Source: Phoronis australis (lineage: Eukaryota; Phoronida; Phoronidae). Taken from it: 64,000 nucleotides of DNA. A model generated the notes under the pieces. It searched no databases, had not been told where the DNA came from, and saw only the letters and a list, made by a program, of their open reading frames with translations. Positions 10,991-23,198 of the stretch are shown here, piece by piece. The first letter of the stretch is position 1, and every line of letters starts with the position of its first letter. Where the stretch lies: the NCBI GenBank assembly GCA_002633005.1, contig NMRA01000508.1:169834-233833 (forward strand), given 5' to 3'. The position numbers were made by a program, and so were the translations under genes.

Positions 10991-13900
10991 TCAGTTATGT
11001 CGTTTAAGAAGTTCGGAGAATACAGAGTCTGCGCTGGGCTTCAACCTAGTACTAAGTCGGCTAATTCTGCTGGCAATGGTGGAAGGTCTTGGTTTGAACG
11101 GCTGACGAGATCCTGCGTTGAAGACGCTGATGCTCTCGGACATAGCTTTCCGGGCGTCATTCGGCGTCGTGAACCAGACTAGATCGTGGTAACACTGTGG
11201 CACAAGCTGGAAGATGTCTTCGTTGTCATGGGTATAGAGCTAAAACGGTTTTAATGTTACAGTCAGCAATGTGTTTGTGCTTTAAGAGCTTCACAAAAAT
11301 AACGATTGTAAAATGGTAGTCTTTAACAGTGAAAACATATTTAAAACGCCTGAAAATCTCTGGTCCGTCTGTCCTTCACTTATTCTGATCGCATAATTGA
11401 AAACTATTTAATCGATGTCCTTAAAGCTGAGGCAGAGAACAAGTGAATGACTGGATACTCACCAGGTGGCGCTCAGGAATAAAAGTCTATTTTTATTAAC
11501 GTTTGAACACATTGAGAGCAGAAGGTAATTCATCAGTATGAGGGCGCTGGTGTGATAAGAGACCCACGTGATTTTCCTGATGACGGGCATTTCTATGGTA
11601 AGATCCCTAGCATCACTTGTGACACATGAGGAATTTCGAGTCGCTCATTTTCCCACCTTGAACAACAAAACCTGATACTTTTGTAGTCGTATTGCCGACA
11701 GCCGCGCATTTTCCCATAAATCCAATAGAGGTCATCCCGCACATAGATACTAACCTTAGCGTCGTCTCTGGCGTTTCGAAGCACTTGCTTTGCAGCTTTC
11801 ATCATTTTCTGAAATAATAATACTACTACTAATAATAATAGTAATAATAATAACATCATTTATTGTACATCGTAGGCTTTGCCTACTCATACATAAATAC
11901 ATAAATTCAAACGTGTATTCAGAGTGTTTACACGGAGAACAGTTCTTCTCTTAAATAAATTGTGCGACTGCCACGGGTACGTCCACATTTGGCGAGCCTT
12001 GTATAGAAAAACTGTAAAATAAGGTCCTTCGATATGTGAACTGGGAAAATAAATAAATAAGGGTGTAGGTGATAAACACCATAAAGTGTTCCTTTGGACA
12101 GACAAATGAAGACATACACATGGTATCAAAATTCAATTGTACCCAATTTGGGGACGCCAGTAACCCCGTGTTGGAAGAGCTTAATTCCACCGAACCTTGC
12201 CAATACTTATTGGTCAATCATCCATGTGTAGTTAAAATTAAAATACTCGCAATTTTTATAAAATATGCATTCTAATATTTCACGCTACTCAAAAATGTAT
12301 GTTTTTAAGTATTCATATGCGATTGTTTTTTAATCAATCCAGCACCGAAAACATGTTCCAGGGTACTAGAGTTTTCAGTCATGGTGCTGTTTTTCGTCCT
12401 ACTCTTGACAAGCCACCACTTGCATGGAAGCACCTCAAATAAGAACTCACCTAAGTTCCCTTGATGACGTAAGCTCAGTAAGAAAAAGTGTGGCCATGCC
12501 CTTCCTTTATGTTACTTGTAAGATAAATTTACTTTCGTTTGGATAGAATGCAGCTGCTACTAATAACGTCTAGGACGATTTTTGCGAACGTGAATCTACA
12601 CTTAACCTTCACGACTGTTTGAATTCAAATATCGAATGACATCACGAAGCTTGAAGGAAAGAACTGGAAACAAGAGCATCGTAGAGCGTTGGAAGGCATC
12701 TGTGACATTACTGCAAATGGTGTGCTTCTATGGCTGTTCTTAGTATCGTAAAAACCAATAGATGGCGCAAAATACGTCATCCCCGTCTCAGTTGAGAAAG
12801 TAGCGCTGTCTCTAATACACAACCTTGCTCAATGTCATGAAATTAAACCAATGCACTCTTAAGCTATATAGGAAAACGTATAAAAACAAATTACACTAGA
12901 GGACACAGCTACATGGTCTGAAATTCATTGTCATCTGTTGCCAACTCTATCTGAGGCCATCTGCTAAAATTCGCAAAGATCTTGCAAATAGTTAAGGAAA
13001 TACGACAGTAGAAACACTAAAGCAAAATTACTGTTAAGGGGCGCCAGCATAGTTGAGACCATCCGAAAATCAATGTCAGCCGGGATTTTTACATCAGAAA
13101 CACATGCAACCATCAATTTCCATTATGATCCTTCCAGGGTTTCGGCAGATTGAGAGGCAGACGTCAGAAGCATGTGCAAAAATTTTAAATTGCCACTAGG
13201 TGGCACAGAAAACATCAAGTGTGCCCGAAAATTCGGAAGGCGCTGTCGTCATTTGCCGAATTTCATGATAATAAATTAATAATATCCAGGATAAGAGCCC
13301 AAAGTAAAATAATATTTTGCCTCTAGGGGGCTCAGTGGTATTTGGATCAGTTTGCCACTTGTTACCGCATGTCCTCGGCTACATAGGAACACAAAGAGTT
13401 GACTGAGGAGATTCTGTTGCTGGCGTAAAAATAACAAAACCGTCACAATGGGGCGATACAGTAGTTGGACCCATCCGAAAGTGAATATCAGTCGAAACCT
13501 TCTCATCAGGAACACATTTGTAAATTTTCATAATGGTCCTTTAAACGGTATGACAAATGAAGAGGCAGACGCCAGAAAACGACGCAAAAATAACAACGGC
13601 CACCAGCTGGTGGAAAATTTAAAATCCGTCCAAGAAGGGAAGGCGTTGCAGTCTCCTTCATAGCAGAAACCAGTTTTGACGAATTTCATGAAAATTAAAA
13701 ATCATTAATGAACTCCGAAGCTACAAAGCCAAACTTAAATATGTCACTGGAGGGCGCTGAGATATTTGGATCAGTGTGACACTCGCTACCGTTTGTCGCC
13801 AGTACGAAACTTGTCGTCATCCGTCGTGGCGTACATGTATCCTATGAACACACGTGCCAAGTCCCATTATGATCCTGCAAGGGGTTTAGAAGATACAGAA

Positions 13901-16900
13901 GCGGACGCCGGACGCATAGACAGCGATTATGGCAATAAAAATCCTATGGTCAACCTACAGTACACAACAACCTGGGCGCCGCACGGTACTTACCACATGT
14001 GTAATAGCGCCTCTAGACTTCTTCCTTGACTGGACGTGTCTCGTTTTTATGTCAGTTGCCATGTTCGTAAGAGAAAGCTCCTGCCTAGAGCTTGCCTCCT
14101 TGTGAAACCATGCTCCACTGTAGCTATCAAATGTGTACTGAAAAAGTATGCGTACTTATGTCTTACATATTCAAATTGTCGAGATTGCCCACCGACATTC
14201 TTACGTCTGTATTTTTTCAAATGTGGAAATACGAGCAATTTCTTAATTTGTAAATGGCCACCATTTTGAAAATCAAAATGCGATTGTCATCCAGGAACAT
14301 TTTATGTTATATTGACGTGTACTAAGTCATCCAAAGCTCGACGTAATGTACTTTATCACCATGCATACATGTGTACGTGTGTTAAGGCCAACAGCGTTTA
14401 TTGTGACGCGGTGAGAGGATCCTAGCACAGCGGAAAAAGGCTCGAGCATACCAAGGCGGTAAACTAATTGAAAATGGATTGAATAGAGTTCACAAGGTAA
14501 AGAGATGTGCTGTAGTGAAAATGTTAATGATTAGGTTTACGGACCAGTGCAATGCTTGAGAAAAAGTTTCGGAAATGGTGCCGGAGTATTGCGAAGCGAA
14601 TAACTAGCTACACATTATGAAAGGAGCTTTATTCAACCGTAGTCTGTTTAGACTATCTCATCACCTGTGGTAAGAGAAGCCAGCCGTGTGTAGCCACTAT
14701 ATTAACGGCTTCGATGATGTAGTCTATGACGTCATCATCAACAAAATAGGGCAAGTTGAGTCGGGTGAAACCTGGCCTGCAAATTAAATGAAAGTTCATA
14801 ATATTATCAAATTTTGTCCTCTTGCGTATACTGATGCAACGAATTTTAATCAAAGTCAAATTTACCTAGTTGTAACAAGAGAAACGCTGAGCGTTGAAAT
14901 GCGCCAACGAATGCATCGCAAATGGTGTGCTTTTAGGGTTGTTTATTTGTGTCATAAAAACTTTCAATACATCCAAAACCAGGAACATGTCATTGCTTGT
15001 TTAAAAGAAAGCTATACACTAAATTTCATAGAAATCCGTCGCGGAACCTCATAGAAACAAAGGAAAACAGAATAAAATGAAATTGCCACTACGGGGCACA
15101 GTGTTCATTGGATCTGCCTGAAAGTCGTCATTGTCCGTTGTTAGCTTCATATAAATACACTTACTAAATTCAATAAAGATCCTGGAGTGGGTTTAGGAGA
15201 CACAGCTAACAAATCAAAACAACCACTAGGAGGCGCAAAAGTAGTCAAAGTCGTCATCGTCAACCGTCCTCTTCACACCGAGAACATACACGCCACTTTT
15301 CAAAACCCTCCTTAGAATGATTTGGTTGATAGAGGGGTAGACGCCAAAAACAGACAGCAAAAATGTTCCCTAGGTGGCGCAAAATACCTTGATTCCATCC
15401 CAAAACGGGAGGATAGCCTTATCCCACCAATAGATTCCGTATTCAAAATTTAATGAAAATCGCCGGGTAAAGGACCTTTGACGATTCTGAGTTAAACCTA
15501 AAACTAAAATTGGCAGAAGGAGGCACACCGGTAGTCAGATCTATCCGAAAACAGTCGTCGTCCGTTGTCAACATCATATCAACACACTTGTAAAATTTAG
15601 CAAAGATCCTGCAAACGGTTTAGGAGATACAGCCATGAGCGCAAAAAAACGAAACTGCGACTAGGAGGCGCCACAGTAGTCGAAGTCGTCAGAGAATCAT
15701 CGTCAGCCATCCACTTCATAGCAAAAACATACATGTCAATTTTCATAATTATCCTGAAAGCGGTTTGGCAGATAGAGGAGTGGACGCCAAAAAACAGANA
15801 CGGAGATGACGGCATAATGCCTCCACATATAAATATGTGGGTGCATAAAAATTATTCGAGCGTCATATGCGCTTTTACGCATGCATTTTGACACACATCC
15901 ATGAAAACAGTTATGATCGAAACAAAATTTAGATGCAATTCTCAAATAAACATGAATGCAGCTGAGGTACACGTACGTTACGCTGGGAACACGTTGTGGC
16001 CGTATTTCAATAAGGTTCCAATTCTCCAAACATCATCTTAACGACTACTCCACACCCACGTGCCACATCAACTAATGTTTGCTTTGTAAGTAAACGTTTC
16101 CGTGGCTTTCGAATTTTACTTACTTCATCAGCGACATTGTCATCGGAGGCTCAATTGTCGGTGTACTGAAATATGGCAAAATGCGTCATGTAACAGAATA
16201 GGACTGGACGTCATTTGTAGTTGTTGTACAACTGCAAATGCTCATTTGCAAAGGTAGCATCTGAGAATTGTACGAACATATCCATTTCAATGAAAAATGT
16301 AGTACTGTTTGCAACAAATGTGTAAAAACACAGTTTGTATTATAAACCCCTTTCGACAATTTTCAATATTCTTCTCGAGTATTTTTCACGACTTTACCAC
16401 AATTTTTGTTTACTTATATACAGACCTTATAGTGGCGGACACGCCGTCCATAGCTCCGGTCTTCACTTGTCTCTTATTTTGCTAGGTTTGTTTTCTTATG
16501 TTTGTATATTATTAGAATTACCTCGACAAACTATCTCGGTGTCGTTCCTCTAGCGGTGTGAGAAAGAAGAAAAATTTCGATGCCAACGATTCGGAAATTC
16601 CGAGTAGATCCTAAGGAGATAATGATCACAGTTATAAGCAGCTACATGGTAGCTAGGGCTTAAAACAATTACTTCTTAATCCGACAGACTGCTGTTTGAA
16701 GTTACCATTGTTTTTTTTTTGTTTTTAAAGCAAACTTCAAAGGTGACATACTCCATTTAAGCACAGTGTGCCAAGTCCGTGTCTGGTCATTCCAAATAAG
16801 GAAGCATGCTTTTCCTTGTTAGAGGAAAACCAACCAAGTGACGAGCAGCTGACAGCTCTTCTGACATTTTTAAAATTCAAGAAAGTTGCGTTTACATCAA

Positions 16901-19900
16901 CATAAATTCAAAATGTTTGCGGACACACCGTAAAAATATCTGGTGAACAGGTTGAATTCTGTTTCAGTGGCAGAGAACAACTTTGAATGATGCAATTTAG
17001 CCTGTTTTCGCGTTACAGGCCTCTTTAACATCGCAAATACTTGTAAGTAGGATGCAAAATAAGCATATACCTCGGCGTAAGGTCCAGCGCATGCGCATCC
17101 ACCACGTGACTGTATGCCGAAGAGGTCGTTGAGGACAGCCGCCACAAAGTTGTAGTGAAGCAACGTGTTTGAAACTGGATGACGAATGAGAAGCGAGAAT
17201 ATCGGTATTCTCTTCGCCGTGTGACTTCCCAGCACGACCAGGTTCTTGTTCCTTTTCCAAACCTTGAACGCTCTGTTGCATAACTCGTGTTCTCGTTGTT
17301 TGAGAATCAAGCTGTCGACGTTCTGTCACAAAAATGTTCTACAGTTAAACACAGCAACGGTTGCAGTGGGTTTCAAATAAGCAAACTGAACGTGTCTCAT
17401 TCACTTGAGTAGGAAAATATTGAGCAGGACGAATTAATAAATAAAGCTCAGTAGCTCACTCGCAACTGTAACGGCCTGAAGCACTGAAGGCGGGATGACA
17501 GGGTCAGGGACGTGTCGCAATCCGGGTCCCGCCCGCCCAGATCCTACCAAACAAACGGTGCCAACATGAAAACTGTTAGAGCTGTCGTGGTCATATTTTA
17601 TGTCTTGATATGCTAGATTCATAGCGCACGGATTCCATCCACCTTTGAACCATTTTGGCATCCAATGATTTGTGCATGTGTAAGACTTCGATCGTGGGAG
17701 TTTTATCTCTTCTCATCGAAATATTTGTTCAATTCGGAACCAAACAACTGTCTATATCACATGATGTTGAGTAGAAGTAGCCTTTCTCACAAAAACCTTC
17801 ACTTACCCATTTACTACATTACAGCCTAGTACATGTACACTAGTCACCAGCCGACTAGAGAGACCTCTTTCGTGAAAATGTCATCACTTACCATCTTAAG
17901 CTGGAAGACCAACCCTGCACGAATGGCTTCCACAATAGCCGGTGTTCCACCTTCTTCTCTTGCTTCAATGTCTTCAACGTAACGATGGGCTTCACGGGTA
18001 ACCTATGAGAACAGAAAGTTGGCAACACGTACAGTAATAAACTCAATTGTTTATTGAGAGGGATGTTTTGTTCCTTGTAAACAGCAGGTAACTAACAATG
18101 AAAGACGTCAAGCCACCAAAAGATTTACCGAAAACTAATAAAACAGACTTTAGAAGACGAACAGCATAAGGAAACCAAATGGAGTGTGTTTCAATATGGA
18201 TGGCTAACAGGTCTTCATGAAGTTACGTCCCTTCAGCAGGTATGGTAACCGTGATCGATAGGCAAAATCACAGACTTTTCTTTCAATGATATTTTAGAAT
18301 TTCAAAAAGTAAGCCATTGAATCTCAGTTCAGTTTTAAAAGTAACAATCATTTCCATATTCCACACTTCATCGATACGTGTACATGAGGTGAAAGAGCAA
18401 CTCCGGTGTACGTACGTAAACGACTGTTCCACCACCGCAACAGTGTGGCACCTTGTTCTGGAACAACTTCCGTTTGGCAATAAGTATTCCTGGCGTGCCA
18501 GGACCTCCAACGAACTTGTGTGGGGAAAGAAACACAGCGTCTTTACTCCTGCAACACAAGACCTCAGTTCCGTGGATAAGATCAAGAATCTGCGGTCGCC
18601 TGTACATAAACTGCACGTTTCGGTGTTGCAACAGTCAAGAAAAAACAAAATAGGAAAGAAATATTGCTTACTCAACCTGGGCTGCGTTTTTTCGACGCAA
18701 TAACCTCGCTTAAATCCAAGACTTTGCGAAATAACGCCGTATATTCCAAGCTGAGCACGAGAAGAATTTCTCGCAGTTTTCTTGGGTCCACGGAACGCAG
18801 CCCTGGTAGCAAATGTTGAGATAAACGTACTGCGCTAATTCCCACATATATTTTTTATTTTTTATATAATATGTCATAAAGACTCCATTTTGTCAAATGT
18901 GTTGAATACAACGAAATCCCATATAAATAAAAAATAATGCACTTTTTTCTACCTCACCAACAATGTGGAAATGTACTTTGTCCGGCTCTTCATTTTTAAT
19001 TGTCAATGACGTCATTGTCACTTGTTTCCTTTGACATAAGGCATGCACTCTGAACACAAATTACTGTATCACTTCCTGTCGTCGCAAACATCAAGCTAAA
19101 TGCTTATACAAATTTACATTTCCCCGTTATTTATATTTATTTTCCCAGATATCATGTAATCTTAAAATTTATAGATCTTATATGCTAGTCGATTCTTGGT
19201 TAATTACGTCAAAATTGTGTGAGTTTTTTCTTAAAATAAGCTCAGATGGGAGAGGCAGCCCTCCTTGAATTGAATATGCGGCGGACGTTACTACAGAGCT
19301 AAAGTTGGGTAACTGGCCTCATACATATAGATAATGCACATGTTTACCAAATTTCACGCTTTTATAGAATTTGAATGATTTGACTTTTAGTCATGCTTTG
19401 TTGCTACCGTCATCTCAAAGCACACTTACGTCGAAATTGACGGATTGACATCAATGTCTAAATAAGGTCCTGCTGTAGCATAATCCCAAAACACGTGGCC
19501 GCCATACTGGTGGACAACACGCGTAATCTCGTTGGTATTCGTGATGATACCCGTGATGTTGCTCGCAGCGCTGAACGATGCGATGATGTTGAAGTCGTCA
19601 TTGCAATGTTGCTGCGAATAGACGAGAGGCAAACTTCAGAAAAACGACTTTAGCAGGTACAAACCAATTACAGAAGGACGGAAAGTTTGCATACAATCTT
19701 GAAAGATCGGCAAAAGTGATTTATTGCACTGATAGAAAAATCGTGATCGGCGGAACATTTGCCGAACATAACTGCAACTTGTCCCATGTAGCGAGTATCA
19801 ATTTTTTCAGGTCAGTTCAGATTGAAATTAGATAAAGCTTTCTGAAAACGAATGCAATATTTGTTTAAACGGGTATTTTAAATACAATCGACGTCAGATT

Positions 19901-20885
19901 TAAGTTACCCTTATGGTCTTCTTAATTTACGAGAAGACATTGCCGTACATTGGTTCTCAAGAACAAAGAAAACCTCCAAGCTTAACGATAAATCTACCAA
20001 TTACTTATGGATTTGTCTAAGAGAAATTTCACCTTTAACTGGAGCACCAGGTCGGACGTATTTATTTGTCCACCGTGTTTAGTCTCTGATATCCGCACAA
20101 CTTTTGCTCCGACTTCCTTCCACGGTAAAATATTCGAATGGTGCTCGTAGGGGCCAACGAACACCACCTGCATGTGAATAATGAGGAAGAGATTTTATCA
20201 TTTTGGTTAGAATAGTCTTGAACACGATGACAAATAAATGACCACGGCAACAATGGTGATGGCGAATGAACGCGCTTCCTCACCAGACCAGCACCCGTGT
20301 TGTGTAAAACATATACGAAAAATTGAAATTGACGGTTTACTCACCGTCTTTTTGTTGCTTTCTCGAAGATTGAGTACTCCAATTAGCTTGTGCACAGCCC
20401 CTGTGACGCCATTTCCGGTAAATATAACAACGTCATCTTCCGACGCGTTCACGCATTTCTTGATTATTTGCCTAAGGGAAACAGAAGGCACATATTCTAC
20501 ACCATGACTTTTAATTTTCAACATTTGATGTTTTGAAGAAAACTGGCCGATTGCTCTTGATATGTTTAGGAAAGCTTAGCAGCTTGAAAATGTAAAACGA
20601 CGGTGGCAGAAATTCCTCAAATTGCAACTTTTGACGTTTTGTAATGATGCCAATGCATATTGACATATATCTCCCTTTCCAAGAACTTCAACGGTACCAG
20701 TCACTGGAACAGTCATTTCGTTACTCCGCAATCGTACCTAGCTTCCTCCCGTAGATATTGGGTGGTTCGCCCTGTAACGTTGGCAGTTGTGTGTGTGTTG
20801 GCGTATAACTCGTACACCTGGTCAATGATGAATTGCTCCATGTAGCGCAGAGGCCGACCAGAGGCAGTGTAGTCACAGTAGACGA
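10991..20885 (-). CDS. Class V aminotransferase / cysteine-desulfurase-like PLP enzyme, partial at N-terminus
   Basis: Exons in coding order: 20885-20738, 20471-20345, 20167-20033, 19611-19430, 18548-18416, 18002-17892, 17322-17071, 16610-16522, 14776-14665, 11808-11755, 11239-10991. All have AG/GT borders and compatible phases, giving 529 residues after the incomplete first codon. The first exon reads VVYCDYTASGRPLRYMEQFI, the substrate-side start of the fold. DYATAGPY in exon 4 holds the Asp expected to bind the pyridine nitrogen. SPHKFVGGPGTPG in exon 5 holds the PLP Schiff-base Lys. GIQSRGGCACAGPYAE in exon 7 aligns with the catalytic-Cys loop of SufS-type desulfurases. RPGFTRLNLPYF and ATHGWLLLPQ mark the C-terminal lobe. 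The reaction is inferred only as PLP-dependent group V chemistry. The initiator exon was not found, and a linker exon may be missing between 14665 and 11808. Confidence 0.9.
11813..11855. repeat. Trinucleotide microsatellite (AAT/ACT)
   Basis: Interrupted AATAATAATACTACTACTAA-type run directly upstream (gene sense) of the exon 11808-11755, within its acceptor region. Confidence 0.85.
12700..13810. repeat. Diverged tandem array of about 142-bp monomers, block 1
   Basis: Each monomer has a marker like CCACTAGGTGGCGCA followed by TCCGAAA, CGTCATC, an ACACATGT segment, AATTTTCATAATGATCCT and a GGTTTxGGAGATA segment. Markers fall near 12763, 13194, 13322, 13449, 13604 and 13750. Adjacent spacings from 13194 onward are about 127-155 bp; the first gap is about three units. 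Units are strongly diverged, so this is an old array. It lies in the long intron 14664-11809 of the aminotransferase gene. Confidence 0.75.
15060..15830. repeat. Diverged tandem array of about 142-bp monomers, block 2
   Basis: Same monomer as the 12.7-13.8 kb block. Markers (CCACTAGGAGGCGCA and variants) fall near 15088, 15225, 15367, 15513 and 15660, spaced about 137-147 bp. It lies in the intron 16521-14777 of the aminotransferase gene, so the array flanks exon 14776-14665 on both sides. An ambiguous base sits at 15799. The 13.8-14.6 kb stretch between the blocks shows nothing recognisable. Confidence 0.8.
16685..17035. repeat. Interspersed repeat, copy 1 (second copy at 27.02-27.35 kb)
   Basis: Shares with 27020-27345 an ordered set of segments: CTG(C/T)TTGAAGT, CCATTGTTTT, GAACAGGTTGAATTCTGTTT, AGAGAAC, TTTGAAT and TTCGCGTT, ending in a CCTCTT motif. 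The copy ends within 40 bp of the donor of exon 17322-17071, so it occupies the intron next to it. The element type is unclear. Confidence 0.65.
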
Positions 20886-21505
20886 CTAAAACGGAAGTGA
20901 GAAGTGACGCTTATTGAAATATATCGGTTCGACACAAATCCACGTCAGATTCTCCACTTCAAGGATTACATGGGTCAGTTGGTACTATATTTAAGTCCCG
21001 TTCACACAAAGAATCAATCCAGCACAACTTGCACTAATGCACAAACATACATGTATTCACAAATAATTATATGTAGCTAATGGCGGATGTTGTCGCTCTG
21101 CACATGAAAATAAACTTCGCTGATGAGCGCGAAACGAATGACATGTATGTGTACTGCGCAAGCTCGCAGCAGATAATTTCTTACGCCTTGCGCCAGGTTT
21201 GCGGCCACACGGCGATTAGGAGTGACGCAAAACTTACCCTAAAACAACTGTTATCTTTCCTACATAGTGTGGACAAAGTTGTCACAAGTTAAAATAACGT
21301 CCAGTGTACAGCTAGCCCCAAAACTTAGAAACAACTCATTCACACGGAGTAACTTGCTTTAGGGTAAATCTGTACGTGGACGGCACATTTATTTGATGAT
21401 TCAGGCCCCCAATTTCAAAGAGGTACTGTCAGGGCTAACGCTAGCGTTTTTCCTTTAATACCAGTAGTTGTCTCCCCTGTAGACATTTTACATCGGCAAG
21501 TTTAA
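20886..21505. other. Upstream flank of the aminotransferase exons, no exon recognised
   Basis: The N-terminal exon(s) of the minus-strand aminotransferase should lie at or beyond this stretch. I found no segment with a matching donor phase and recognisable peptide. The TTAA at 21502-21505 is the target site of the Kolobok-like element that follows. Confidence 0.4.
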
Positions 21506-21678
21506 AGGAGAATGCCACCCGATTTAATTAGTCTTTTTTGCCGTCTTTATCGGTCTATATCCAAATCGCCTCGCATACGATCGACCTTACCTTGCCAAGA
21601 GGTGTCGCGTTAACCTGTGAGGAAGGTGAGAAACGACGCTAGCGACGTCTGTGGTTCATATGCAGAGTGAATGCCGCT

Positions 21679-21850
21679 ATGTTTCGGTGCATCGTTCCCG
21701 CTTGTCCAAACTAAGCAGTTGCGAGGAAAGTGGGTATAACGTTTTTTTTTACTTCCTCGAGAGTCTGAAATGCTTAGGAAGTGGCTCATGGTAGTGAAGA
21801 ATGAAGTGTACGCTGTAAATAGCAAGTATGAGGCCGTAAAACATCTCCGT
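21679..21850 (+). pseudogene. THAP zinc-finger domain remnant
   Basis: The frame starts MFRCIVPACPN, matching the N-terminal C-x4-C of THAP fingers. After a stop and a frameshift in a T run it resumes as FPRESEMLRKWLMVV, the conserved FPxxxxxxxKW core of the domain. The distal C-x2-H is not clear. Frame breaks mean that no functional protein is made. Confidence 0.7.
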
Positions 21851-21904
21851 GTCTGTGGCCTGCAGACGCCGACAGTGCCTGACGAATGCCGGCTTACCAA
21901 ACAA

Positions 21905-22065
21905 CTCCATACGTTCCGTTGTCTGAGCTTGTTCACGGCGCCTCTCTAGTATTTCTTCATCACTGTATTCCTGTTCGAATTGATATCTTGTAAAACTTAC
22001 GATCCACCTGCGAAGTCGGGACTGATGAGCTCTAGCTCGTCCTAAGTCGGGATTGCCAGTTGCCA
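21905..22065 (-). pseudogene. Remnant of the second Kolobok-linked ORF (N-terminal part)
   Basis: The minus-strand frame starts MATGNPDLGRARAHQ and includes YQFEQEYSDEEILERRREQ. The homologous place in the second element continues into a WCQ-x2-NC and ACVCC Cys motif, which identifies it as the P2X7-intracellular-domain-like family seen in many invertebrate transposon-linked proteins. In this copy the Cys part has been lost by deletion. It faces the THAP remnant head-on. Confidence 0.55.
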
Positions 22066-23198
22066 TGTTGGTGTTTATCATTGAGCGTTCTGTTTCAAAA
22101 TGAATTATTCTCACCCTAACCAATACTTATATAAAACTGAAACAAAGTATAGTCTCATTAGATGCAATTTGTAATGCCTTTGGAGTGTTCGTGAGAGCAA
22201 ATGATTTGAGAAGCCAGCAATGAATAAATAAATCACTGCGTTACCGGCTTTAGGTGCAATAAAACTAATTGACGGTACACCTAGGCCGTTTGAGCTTATG
22301 CTAATTTAGTTTTTTGTTGGCAGAAACTGTTGTGAAACAACTCAATTTCCATCCCACGGCCAGGTGTTAGGGGAATCTTTATTTACATTTACATTACTCA
22401 AATAATGATTGTCAATGTACAACTTCTGCCCTGACGGTGCTGTGGCCAAACCGGAACCCGACTCTCGCGGCCCCCGACGGTGAGTAAGTAGATTTGCGGT
22501 TTCGTGGCTAATTCACCAACATAATCAGGTGCACACTACTTTGGCTCACTAGTATAGTATTTTCTTAACTGGAAGTTTAGTTTCCACTGAACTTTGGCTG
22601 ATTTATGTTCGTGATGTCTGATCAGTTTACGAGCCACTGGCGGGGATAACGAGTCAATCCGACCGGCCGCAACGGGCTTGATCGTGCTCCGAGCCACTGG
22701 CCAGGCTAACCAGGGTTTTGTGTTGAGAACTCAAAAAATCACAAGTCTAAACAACACAGGTCTAGATTTTCCTGTCTGTATCTCATGGAAAATACTTCGA
22801 AATTATCTATTCCGACCCCAAACTCCTGCTACGGACCTCCGTCATTGGTCTGCCGAACTTTGTAGGCTACGGTGTGTCCAGATACCAATAAATCCGTAAT
22901 AGCGAAATAAAACAACACGTTTTTATAAGAATTCGGTGCGTTTTTAATGGTTTTACACCGAAGTTTGGTGATTTATTGGTGTTAAACGATGACTTCAAGC
23001 GATAAGCTGATACCAGTAACCCGTGTTGTGAACTGCTGAACAGACTGCGTGTGAAACCGATGACGTCATTGGATAATTTCAACAATTCCGTCTGCCGTCA
23101 GGTGTCAGGTAACGCAACCGTACGTGTCGTTATGGAGTAGAACTACTCGATCTAAATTGATACAAATTAGGTTGTTTTTGGGTGGCATGCTTCTTTAA

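Larger units (their letters stand above)
21506..23194 (+). mobile_element. Kolobok-like DNA transposon remnant, copy 1
   Basis: The element starts AGGAGAATGCCACCC and ends GGGTGGCATGCTTCT. These are inverted repeats matching at 13 of 15 positions, and each is flanked directly by TTAA (21502-21505 and 23195-23198). TTAA duplication together with a THAP DNA-binding domain is the signature of the Kolobok superfamily. The interior carries a decayed THAP sequence on + and a decayed Cys-domain protein on -. A second copy at about 29064-30997 aligns along the whole length after the 5' end. Size here is 1689 bp, too small for an autonomous element. Confidence 0.8.

Noticed and set aside
18317-18703. 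A 128-residue plus-strand open frame
   Set aside because: Shadow of the aminotransferase exon 18548-18416 on the opposite strand.
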